Positions 6,929 through 12,852 of a stretch of DNA of 14,311 nucleotides are shown one piece after another. Each line of letters starts with the position of its first letter. The stretch's first letter is position 1. The notes beneath the pieces were generated by a model. It did not search any database. It was not told the DNA's origin and worked only from the letters and a program-made list of their open reading frames with translations. The DNA is from CAZYPB01 sp964649265 (GTDB taxonomy: Archaea > Micrarchaeota > Micrarchaeia > Burarchaeales > JAKAKT01): NCBI GenBank assembly GCA_964649265.1, contig CAZYPB010000027.1, forward strand, positions 1 through 14,311. Direction: 5' to 3'. The translations under genes were made by a program, and so were the position numbers.

Positions 6929-7549
6929 CTACCTAAGCTGAGTTGTTATTGTATCATACAACTCAGTCATGTTCTGTCCTGTCAGCGCAGATATCTCAAC
7001 GATGGAATACTGCGGGAACGCTTCCCTTATCCTATGCGGTTTGGCGTCCTTCCTATCTGTTTTATTTGCTACTATTATAACTGGTATGTCCTTGGCTTCA
7101 AGATTCCCAAGTATTGTTAGATTTACTTGTGTATATGGGTCCTGGCTGGAATCCATGACTACAAGTGCCGCATCAACGTTCTCCAGCCACTTTATGGCCT
7201 CTATAATCCCCTTTGTGGCTTCCTTGGCTCGCGTTCGGGCTTCCTTCGGATTAACGCCGAAAGAAACGAATTCTCTGTAATCGACCTTAGATGCAATGCC
7301 CGGCATATCAAGAAGATTCATGTTCAATTTCTTCCCGTCTGCTTCTATAACAATATGTTCCTTTCTTTTTACCTCTCTTGTTTCGTGCGGAACCTCTGAA
7401 ACAGAACCAACTGGTTCACCAAGCCAGTCAACAGAAATCTTGTTCGCAAGTGTCGTCTTTCCTGTGTTCGGAGAACCATAAAGACCTAGGCTAACACTTT
7501 TTCTATTTCCAAAAAGGGAACTTATCCAACCAAAAAAACTTTCAAACAC
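6929..7549 (-). CDS. Era/Ras-like small GTPase
   Basis: A 206-residue P-loop GTPase with all motifs in order: G1 GSPNTGKTT at 25-33, a candidate switch I threonine at T57 (HETRE), G3 DMPG at 81-84, G4 NKTD at 162-165 and G5 SAL at 187-189. The first 14 residues (MFESFFGWISSLFG) form a Phe/Trp-rich amphipathic segment that could dock to a membrane or partner. It lacks the KH domain of bacterial Era. The start is GTG 7549 with AGGTGA at 7559-7554, 4 bases upstream. First gene of the unit with DUF2073 and the Zn ribbon, which suggests that the three work together, perhaps in ribosome assembly or trafficking; that role is inference. Confidence 0.9.
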   Translation of the reverse strand: MFESFFGWISSLFGNRKSVSLGLYGSPNTGKTTLANKISVDWLGEPVGSVSEVPHETREVKRKEHIVIEADGKKLNMNLLDMPGIASKVDYREFVSFGVNPKEARTRAKEATKGIIEAIKWLENVDAALVVMDSSQDPYTQVNLTILGNLEAKDIPVIIVANKTDRKDAKPHRIREAFPQYSIVEISALTGQNMTELYDTITTQLR

Positions 7550-7585
7550 TACATCACCTAATGGATTCTCATTCTAAACTGGTCG

Positions 7586-7595
7586 AAAATATATC
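7586..7595 (-). promoter_or_regulatory. Probable TATA box for the GTPase operon
   Basis: GATATATTTT on the minus strand lies about 40 bases before the GTG start, predicting a leader of about 15 bases that includes the AGGTGA site. Confidence 0.45.
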
Positions 7596-7627
7596 TCTTT
7601 CCTCATTTAAAAGCTTTGCTCTGTGTT

Positions 7628-8311
7628 CTACCCTGTTTTGGGTACACTACTATTAGCGATGGCTTCCAACGTTCTGCACAGCATGAGATCTGCCCGCTCG
7701 AATTTTAAATAAGCAGCAAACCGTTTTGGTCCATCCCGTTTACCTGCGTGTCTCATCTGTTTCTTTAGTTCCATTGCTCTAGAGTGCACAAGAGATATCT
7801 CGGTATCTCCATAATCTAAACTGTAAAGAATGTTCTTAGGTATAACCGGAACCTGACTTTCATCTTCAACCAACCTTATTGAATCAAATGCCCCGGTACT
7901 TCTTTTCCCATCATGTTTTGGATTATCTCTGAGTGCAGCATCTGCATTGAAAAGATAGAGCGTAAACCTTGCGTTTCCTCTTCTCATCGCAACGTGCGTT
8001 ATGTTAAACATAGTTGTCCTCATCCTGTTGAGTGCGCGTTCCACCTCATTTGTTCTAACATACCATTCTAACTGAACTCTATCGATTAAAGTGAAATACA
8101 CTCCACTTGGATTTCTTCCCCTATCAATTAGTTTTTCTCCCTGTTTCAAACCAACCGAATGCACTGTATTCTTTAATCGAAAGGGAGATCCATGCAATCC
8201 TATGGCGCTTCCGGTCTCCACTATCTTTCTAAACGCTCCGCTGATCTTCTGTCTTTCCATGTCTCTAGGAAGAACAACTCTACTGCAAAGATGAACCGTA
8301 CGGCCACCCAA
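7628..8311 (-). CDS. Hypothetical basic protein, no recognised family
   Basis: An uninterrupted frame of 227 codons that I cannot assign. It is rich in Arg and Lys, with helices such as MERQKISGAFRKIVETG and SRAMELKKQMRHAGKRDGPKRF, a strand-like centre (ARFTLYLFNADAALR), and no membrane segment, signal peptide or clear metal site. The basic character would suit nucleic-acid binding, but no motif proves it. The start is uncertain: TTG 8311 directly follows an in-frame stop, while the first ATG is at 8260 (residue 18) without a visible ribosome site. An AT-rich element near 8340-8350 could drive a nearly leaderless message from the TTG. It sits alone, 78 bases upstream of the GTPase gene on the same strand and divergent from the AbrB-ACT gene. 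Confidence 0.55.
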   Translation of the reverse strand: MGGRTVHLCSRVVLPRDMERQKISGAFRKIVETGSAIGLHGSPFRLKNTVHSVGLKQGEKLIDRGRNPSGVYFTLIDRVQLEWYVRTNEVERALNRMRTTMFNITHVAMRRGNARFTLYLFNADAALRDNPKHDGKRSTGAFDSIRLVEDESQVPVIPKNILYSLDYGDTEISLVHSRAMELKKQMRHAGKRDGPKRFAAYLKFERADLMLCRTLEAIANSSVPKTG

Positions 8312-8337
8312 TTAGAGTCTATTTTACTACAGAGAAA

Positions 8338-8352
8338 GAATAAATATATTTG
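8338..8352. promoter_or_regulatory. Shared AT-rich promoter element between two divergent genes
   Basis: AATAAATATATTTG can act as a TATA box in both directions. On the plus strand it is about 30 bases from the AbrB-ACT ATG, implying a leaderless or very short-leader message. On the minus strand it is about 30 bases from the TTG of the hypothetical gene. Confidence 0.4.
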
Positions 8353-8375
8353 TAACATTATTAGTTGTGATCTTG

Positions 8376-8780
8376 ATGACAACTGGATTCATTGCAAGGG
8401 TGGATGAACGGGGAAGGATAATAATACCCTCATCGTTCAGGGAAACGTTGGCAATAAAAGAGGGAAGCAATGTTCTACTTAGAGTTGATGATAAAAACGG
8501 AATGCTAATGATAATTCCGTTTGCAACTGAACTGGACGAACTCGCAAAAATTGAAATTACGATGAGCGATTCCCCTGGAACACTCCATAGAATTTTGGAA
8601 ATACTTTCATCAGAGAGAATAGATCTAGTTAGAAGCGAATCAACTGCGCAGGAAAGAGGACGTTCTGCAGAGTGGAATGCAGTAGTAGATCTATCAAACT
8701 GCAAAAAGAAAATTTCGCAGATAAGAAAAAAAATAATGAAAGAAAAGGTAGCGCACGACGTAAAAATCCAAAAACTGTGA
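8376..8780 (+). CDS. AbrB/SpoVT-type DNA-binding domain fused to an ACT domain
   Basis: 134 residues in two parts. Residues about 5-48 (FIARVDERGRIIIPSSFRETLAIKEGSNV) form a swapped-hairpin AbrB-type domain, as in small transcription regulators and antitoxins. Residues about 57-130 read as an ACT domain: the first strand IEITMSDSPGTLHRILEILSSERIDLV has the typical D-x-P-G-x-L-x-x-I turn that binds small molecules, usually amino acids. The tail is very basic (KKKISQIRKKIMKEK). Together this looks like a ligand-responsive transcription regulator. GTG 8367 is an in-frame alternative; ATG 8376 is preferred because GTGAT at 8367-8371 is a suitable ribosome site. A T-rich terminator-like stretch follows. 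The histidine operon starts about 450 bases downstream on the same strand, which makes it a candidate target. Confidence 0.8.
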   Translation: MTTGFIARVDERGRIIIPSSFRETLAIKEGSNVLLRVDDKNGMLMIIPFATELDELAKIEITMSDSPGTLHRILEILSSERIDLVRSESTAQERGRSAEWNAVVDLSNCKKKISQIRKKIMKEKVAHDVKIQKL

Positions 8781-8783
8781 AAC

Positions 8784-8808
8784 TTTCCTATTTTTCTTAA
8801 TTTTTTCA
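8784..8808 (+). terminator. T-rich terminator-like stretch after the AbrB-ACT gene
   Basis: Just after the stop codon come several T tracts, including one of five and one of six Ts, with no strong hairpin. This is the usual archaeal oligo-T type of terminator. Confidence 0.5.
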
Positions 8809-8829
8809 ATGAAACGAAAATTCGAAATG

Positions 8830-8838
8830 TTTTTATAC
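8830..8838 (+). promoter_or_regulatory. Probable TATA box for the lysine-rich mini-gene
   Basis: TTTTTATAC lies about 38 bases before the GTG start, with a GAAA-type BRE-like stretch just before it. Transcription would begin shortly before the GGTGA site at 8861-8865. Confidence 0.5.
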
Positions 8839-8870
8839 CACCTGTTTTCAATTATCATTTGGTGATTTTG

Positions 8871-8975
8871 GTGCCTGCAAAAAAGAAGGCTAAAAAGAAA
8901 AAAGTAACCAAGAAAAAAACCAAGAAGAAAGTAACAAAAAAGAAAGCGAAGAAGAAGACCAAGAAGAAAAGGTAA
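8871..8975 (+). CDS. Lysine-rich mini-protein (34 aa, 22 lysines)
   Basis: GTG start with GGTGA at 8861-8865 and a 5-base spacer, stop TAA at 8973. The product begins M-P-A-K-K-K-A-K-K-K-K-V-T and continues as runs of three or four lysines separated by Ala, Thr or Val, ending K-K-K-R. Composition is 22 Lys, 1 Arg, 4 Thr, 3 Ala, 2 Val, 1 Pro and Met. This resembles the lysine-rich tails of histone H1-like and other nucleoid proteins, so a nucleic-acid-binding role is likely if it is translated. It has its own TATA box and ribosome site, which argues for a real gene. Alternatively it may be a leader ORF: the last codons form one arm of a 12-bp RNA stem. It is too short for most gene finders. 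Confidence 0.65.
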   Translation: MPAKKKAKKKKVTKKKTKKKVTKKKAKKKTKKKR

Positions 8976-9034
8976 TTGTTTTAACTCCCAGGAGTTAAAT
9001 CTTGGTCTTCTGGGAGATTGTTTTATTTTCTTTC
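8953..9034 (+). terminator. Alternative RNA hairpins and T-rich terminator behind the lysine-rich gene
   Basis: Three stems can be drawn. A: 8980-8987 with 8992-8999 (8 bp, 4-base loop). B: 8953-8964 with 9000-9011 (12 perfect bp), enclosing A. C: 8985-8994 with 9007-9016 (10 bp including one G-U), which excludes both A and B. C is followed at once by a T-rich run (ATTGTTTTATTTTC), giving an intrinsic-terminator layout. At minimum this is the 3' end of the mini-gene transcript; the competing pairings look like a switch. Confidence 0.6.
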
Positions 9035-9083
9035 TTCATTTCTTGTTCCCTGTTTTTGATTTTTAATTCTTCTACCGAAAGCA

Positions 9084-9090
9084 TTATAAA
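9084..9090 (+). promoter_or_regulatory. TATA box of the histidine operon
   Basis: TTATAAA, the best TATA match in the 259-base gap before hisD. Archaeal spacing (about 25 bases) puts the transcription start near 9112-9117, inside the inverted repeat at 9099-9120. That leaves a leader of about 120 bases before hisD. Confidence 0.55.
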
Positions 9091-9098
9091 CCTCTATG

Positions 9099-9120
9099 CC
9101 CATAAATATCCCTTTATGGG
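9099..9120 (+). promoter_or_regulatory. Inverted repeat over the his transcription start, candidate operator
   Basis: Perfect 8-base arms CCCATAAA and TTTATGGG are separated by 6 bases (TATCCC). The repeat begins 8 bases after the TATA box and covers the expected start site, the classic place for an archaeal repressor to block initiation. If transcribed whole it would instead be a hairpin, but the predicted start lies inside it, so a protein-binding site is the better reading. Confidence 0.5.
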
Positions 9121-9166
9121 AAAAATGTGGGAAAAGAATGTCTCAGGATTCCATCGTCATAACTAA
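9116..9166 (+). CDS. Candidate leaderless his leader peptide, MGKMWEKNVSGFHRHN
   Basis: A 16-codon frame beginning at an ATG that falls at the predicted transcription start, so it could be read as a leaderless message; a second in-frame ATG is at 9125. It ends Phe-His-Arg-His-Asn-stop, with two histidine codons among the last four sense codons, 69 bases before hisD. A T-rich tract with six consecutive Ts (about 9194-9202) lies between it and hisD. Also AACC at 9171-9174 could pair with GGTT at 9225-9228 in the hisD ribosome site, though only 4-5 bp. Two His in 16 codons may be chance, so this is a weak but suggestive call. Confidence 0.3.
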   Translation: MGKMWEKNVSGFHRHN

Positions 9167-9234
9167 TTTTAACCAGGAAGTATTTTGTGATCTTTATTTT
9201 TTACACGTTATTGAGAATCAGAGAGGTTGTTATT

Positions 9235-10542
9235 ATGTTAATGAAATATGTTTCGCTCATTCGGAACTTAGGAGATACAGATACCGAGAGATTCCTTAGG
9301 CGCGAAGAGGTAATCGGAGAAATAAAAGGAATTGTTGAGGATGTATTGAGAGATATAAAACAAAGAAAACTTGAGGCAATTCTTCAGTATACAAAGAAGT
9401 TTGACCAAATTGAACTCGATGAAAATAGCCTTAAGTTGACGGAAGAGGATATGCAGGTAGCGTATTCGACTCTTACATCTAACCAGATAGATGCAATTAG
9501 AGAATCGATAAAAAGAGTAGAGAATTTTTGCATTAAACAAAGGGAATACATTAAGGATATCTCTCTGGAAACTTCAGAAGGGACAGTTAAACTTAATTGG
9601 TTACCCTTGGAGAGAATTGGGATTTATGCCCCTGCTGGAAGAGCCCCACTTCCTTCCTCGGTTATCATGGCTTCTGTGCCTGCAAGAATTGCAGGTGTGA
9701 AAAATATTTTACTCTGTTCCCCTCCCCAGAGGGACCGAAGCATAAGTCCTGCATTAGCCGTGGCTGCGAAAGAATGCGGGGTTGTTGATGTCTACAAAAT
9801 AGGAGGTAGCCAGGCTATAGGGGCAATGGCATATGGCTGCGAAATTTTTCCACCCGTGGACATGATCTGCGGTCCAGGGAACAATTACGTTACGTGCGCA
9901 AAACAATTGGTTTCGGCTTACGGGCAGGTAAAAATAGACACTGTTGCGGGTCCCTCAGAAGTGCTGATCATAGCGGATGATACGGCTGATCCAAAAATAA
10001 TCGCAAACGATATGCTTGCACAGGCAGAACACGGGGAGACATCCGCATCCATCTGCATTACAACTTCCAAAGCATTTGCAGAGGCCCTTGACTATGAAAT
10101 AGAAAGACAGTTGGATACCTGCAAAGAAAAAGAACCAATGCTCTCTTCACTAAACAATTTTGGTGCGATACTGCTTGCAAAAAACGAGAAGGAAATTGTA
10201 TCTTTTTCGAATGAGTTTGCCCCAGAGCACCTTGAGATCTTCACTGCTGAAGCAGATTTTCTATCAAAGAAAATAAAGAATTCAGGTGCTGTTTTCATAA
10301 GAACCGGAGTTGTTTTTGGCGACTATGGATTTTCTGGCGGTAATCATATCCTTCCAACTGGCCGTGCATCTAGATTCGCTTCTCCTGTGAGTGTGTTTTC
10401 CTTTATGAAGCAACAGCAAATTGAATCCATGTCCGAGAAATCACAGAGAGAACTTTCTAAAATAACTGCAGTGTTCGCAAGGACGGAAACCTTGGAGGCA
10501 CACGCACGATCTGCCGAATTAAGAGGTGATATTAATGAATAA
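9235..10542 (+). CDS. hisD: Histidinol dehydrogenase
   Basis: Catalyses the last two steps of histidine synthesis, histidinol to histidinal to histidine, with NAD and zinc. The 435-residue length is standard. Expected zinc ligands are all in place: Q263 and H266 (AQAEHG), D363 (GDYGFSGGNH) and H423 (LEAHARSAELR). The catalytic pair E331-H332 lies in EFAPEHLEIF. Other hallmarks are APAGRAPLPSSVIM, GGSQAIGAMAYG and ICGPGNNYVT. The frame opens at 9187, but the 16 extra residues are unlike the family, and AGAGGTTG at 9222-9229 supports ATG 9235 (9241 is possible). First structural gene of the his operon; its last codons overlap the hisC start by 8 bases. Confidence 0.96.
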   Translation: MLMKYVSLIRNLGDTDTERFLRREEVIGEIKGIVEDVLRDIKQRKLEAILQYTKKFDQIELDENSLKLTEEDMQVAYSTLTSNQIDAIRESIKRVENFCIKQREYIKDISLETSEGTVKLNWLPLERIGIYAPAGRAPLPSSVIMASVPARIAGVKNILLCSPPQRDRSISPALAVAAKECGVVDVYKIGGSQAIGAMAYGCEIFPPVDMICGPGNNYVTCAKQLVSAYGQVKIDTVAGPSEVLIIADDTADPKIIANDMLAQAEHGETSASICITTSKAFAEALDYEIERQLDTCKEKEPMLSSLNNFGAILLAKNEKEIVSFSNEFAPEHLEIFTAEADFLSKKIKNSGAVFIRTGVVFGDYGFSGGNHILPTGRASRFASPVSVFSFMKQQQIESMSEKSQRELSKITAVFARTETLEAHARSAELRGDINE

Positions 10543-12271
10543 TCTTGTTAGAAAAACAATTAGGGACATGAGTCCATATTCCTGGGAGCCATCAAGCTCA
10601 TCAATAGCTTACAAGTTGGGAATTAAAGAAAACCAGGTGATTCGTTTCGATACCAACACTTCACCATACGGACTACCTTCCGGATCTCTAAAAAAAATAA
10701 AGATATCCGAGTACCCAGATGCGTCTTACGAAGAACTTACAAAACTAATCGCAAGATACGCCGGAGTTAAAGAAGACAGGATAGTCATCGGAGCAGGTGC
10801 AGATGAGATAATAGATATTGTTGCACGCACATTTCTAGAAAAAGGCGATAAAGCATTAATCTCCACCCCAACCTACTCTTTATTCAAGATTGTCGTCCAA
10901 TTGTCTGGGGGGATTCCTATTGAGATAGCTAGGAACAAAGATTATGAACTAAATACCGAAAGAGTGATATCAGAAACAAAAAAAACAAATTCAAAACTGA
11001 TCTTCATATGCAATCCAAACAATCCGACAGGAAACCTGACGCCCGTAAAGGATTTAGCAAAAATAGCAGAGAGTGTTGAGTCAGTAGTGGTACTTGATGA
11101 AGCATATTATGAGTTCTGTGGAAAAACATCTCTAAGATACCTAAAAAACCGAGATAATGTCGTAATCATCCGCACTCTCTCTAAGGTTGGCCTCGCCGGA
11201 ATCCGATTGGGTTATGCAGTAGCTCCTTCCCTAATCGCCAAGGCAATGAACAAGACGAGACCACCAAACAGTGTTTCAGCATATTCCCTGAAAACCGCAG
11301 AGAATACTCTTCAAAACACCAGGGCGATACAGAAAAACGTATGCCGTTCAAACATTGAGAAATCGAGACTAATGAAAGGACTTCAGGAACTTGGCTTGTT
11401 CGTCTATCCTTCATCGGGTAACTTTCTTATGGTGAGAACGGCTCAAGAATTGGCAAATCGAGTTTATGAAAAACTTTGGGAAAAAGGACTTATAATAAGT
11501 AATCTAGCGAACAAAGAACTAACGAAAGGATGTCTTAGGATAGGGGTTCGAAGCAGGAAAGAGAACTGCCGACTTCTTTCGGAATTGAAAATAATTCTGG
11601 ATTCTAAATATGATGCGGTTATATTTGATGTGGATGGGGTTCTTGTTGACGTATCGAAATCATACTATGAAGCAATAAAGAGAACGGCGTCTGTCTTTCT
11701 ACGAAGGGAGGTTGTTGACTTTGAAGTTGACAAATTGAAGTCTTTGGAGGGCTTTAACAACGATTGGGACGTAACTTTTGCGTTAGTTAAGGGAATTACC
11801 AATCCCTCAGAAATCGATAGGAGCAGCAGACCCTACAAAGAGATAAAAGAGATTTTTCAAGGACTCTATCTTGGAAACGAAAACCAACCCGGGCTGATCT
11901 CAAACGAGACCTTGTTGATCTCTAAAAAAACTCTGAAAAAATTGAAAAGAGAGGGAATTAGTATTGGGGTTGTCACTGGCAGGCCAAGAAAAGAGGCACT
12001 AATTGCTCTTGGGTCGCTCATGGGAAACTACATTCAAGCGGATAACATCGTAGCACTTGAAGATTGCGATGAAGAGAAACCCAGTCCAAAATCACTAAAA
12101 AAACTGATTGGAAAGATGCTTTGTAGGAATCCTATATATATCGGAGATAATCCGAGCGATGTCTCCGCAGCTAATTCCATGGGAATCCCAATAGCAGTAG
12201 TTGGAAACCAAGCAGTTGGGGAGTTCTATCTGCAGGAAGTTAACGATCTACTAAAAGTGGTGAGAATATGA
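10535..12271 (+). CDS. hisC: Histidinol-phosphate aminotransferase fused to a HAD phosphatase
   Basis: 578 residues in two enzymes. Residues 1 to about 355 are a complete HisC: CNPNNPTG at 159-166, the PLP-contacting DEAYYEF from D188, PLP lysine K217 in TLSKVGLAGIRLGYA, and a C-terminal LRIGVRS. It converts imidazole acetol-phosphate to histidinol-phosphate. Residues about 358-578 are a HAD-family hydrolase with every catalytic motif: VIFDVDGVLVD (nucleophile D365, acid/base D367), VVTGRP (T481), K515 in EEKPSPKS and YIGDNPSDVSAA (D538, D542), plus a roughly 110-residue helical cap between motifs I and II (C1 type). Histidinol-phosphate phosphatase is the obvious role: it is the next step and no other candidate is present. 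ATG 10535 follows GAGGTGAT; the frame itself opens 9 bases earlier. Confidence 0.92.
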   Translation: MNNLVRKTIRDMSPYSWEPSSSSIAYKLGIKENQVIRFDTNTSPYGLPSGSLKKIKISEYPDASYEELTKLIARYAGVKEDRIVIGAGADEIIDIVARTFLEKGDKALISTPTYSLFKIVVQLSGGIPIEIARNKDYELNTERVISETKKTNSKLIFICNPNNPTGNLTPVKDLAKIAESVESVVVLDEAYYEFCGKTSLRYLKNRDNVVIIRTLSKVGLAGIRLGYAVAPSLIAKAMNKTRPPNSVSAYSLKTAENTLQNTRAIQKNVCRSNIEKSRLMKGLQELGLFVYPSSGNFLMVRTAQELANRVYEKLWEKGLIISNLANKELTKGCLRIGVRSRKENCRLLSELKIILDSKYDAVIFDVDGVLVDVSKSYYEAIKRTASVFLRREVVDFEVDKLKSLEGFNNDWDVTFALVKGITNPSEIDRSSRPYKEIKEIFQGLYLGNENQPGLISNETLLISKKTLKKLKREGISIGVVTGRPRKEALIALGSLMGNYIQADNIVALEDCDEEKPSPKSLKKLIGKMLCRNPIYIGDNPSDVSAANSMGIPIAVVGNQAVGEFYLQEVNDLLKVVRI

Positions 12272-12852
12272 GGTATTCAAGAATAAAACGGAAAACAAAG
12301 GAAACTGAGATCAAGGCTGAATTGAAACTAGATGGAAAAGGAATCTACACCATAAAAACAGGAATAGGTTTTATGGACCACATGCTCTCCATTTTTGCAG
12401 CCCGTGGACTTTTTGACTTAGAAATAAGCGCAAGGGGAGATCTGGATGTGGATGAACACCACACTGTTGAGGATATCGGTATTGTAATGGGCAATGCCTT
12501 TAAACAGGCACTTGGAAAAAAGGAGAGGATAATGAGATATGGGTTCTCCATTCTTCCAATGGACGAGACTCTTGTAACCGTAACAGTGGATATTAGTGGG
12601 AGGGGCTTGCTTGTTTGGAATGCTGAATTCAACAGAGAGAGGATAGGGGACCTAAGCACTGAACTTCTCTATGATTTCTTCGATGCATTTGCACGTAATT
12701 GTGGTGCAACATTACACATCCGGGTAGAGTATGGAAGAAATGAGCACCACAAGGCCGAAGCCATTTTCAAGGGATTTGGAATGGCGATGAGAACGGCCTG
12801 CGAACTAGACCCGAGACAAAAGGGAATTCCAAGCACAAAGGGAGTGATATGA
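12268..12852 (+). CDS. hisB: Imidazoleglycerol-phosphate dehydratase
   Basis: Dehydrates imidazole glycerol phosphate to imidazole acetol-phosphate, the substrate of the HisC just upstream. 194 residues, a stand-alone IGPD without the N-terminal phosphatase of the enterobacterial HisB. Both manganese-binding signatures are present: DEHHTVEDIGI with H64, H65, E68 and RNEHHKAEAIFKG with H160, H161, E164; the first repeat also has GFMDHML with H38. The start codon ATG 12268 overlaps the previous stop in an ATGA, with GGTGA at 12259-12263. The absence of a phosphatase domain here is why the HAD domain on HisC matters. Confidence 0.97.
   Translation: MRYSRIKRKTKETEIKAELKLDGKGIYTIKTGIGFMDHMLSIFAARGLFDLEISARGDLDVDEHHTVEDIGIVMGNAFKQALGKKERIMRYGFSILPMDETLVTVTVDISGRGLLVWNAEFNRERIGDLSTELLYDFFDAFARNCGATLHIRVEYGRNEHHKAEAIFKGFGMAMRTACELDPRQKGIPSTKGVI

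Noticed and set aside
6917..7481. Plus-strand frames opposite the GTPase gene
   Set aside because: The GTPase has all G motifs on the minus strand; these frames are shadows.
8327..8851. 174-codon minus-strand frame opposite the AbrB-ACT gene
   Set aside because: Ser/Ile/Phe-rich shadow; the plus frame has recognisable domains and a ribosome site.
8871..8975. Lysine-rich stretch as a simple nucleotide repeat
   Set aside because: AAA/AAG codons are mixed and interrupted by ACC, GTA, GCG and GCT in frame, with promoter and ribosome site, so coding is the better reading.
9017..9234. Known riboswitch or T-box in the hisD leader
   Set aside because: No T-box sequence, tRNA-like specifier arrangement or familiar riboswitch core was seen; only the inverted repeat, the short frame and the T tract.
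9096..9299. 67-codon frame across the his leader into hisD
   Set aside because: It runs out of frame into hisD, has no ribosome site and no family-like sequence; only the separate short frame 9116-9166 is kept as a weak candidate.
10535..12271. hisC-HAD fusion as a missed stop between two genes
   Set aside because: The frame is continuous through the junction (about residues 350-360) with no stop codon and no ribosome site or start codon just before the HAD motif I.
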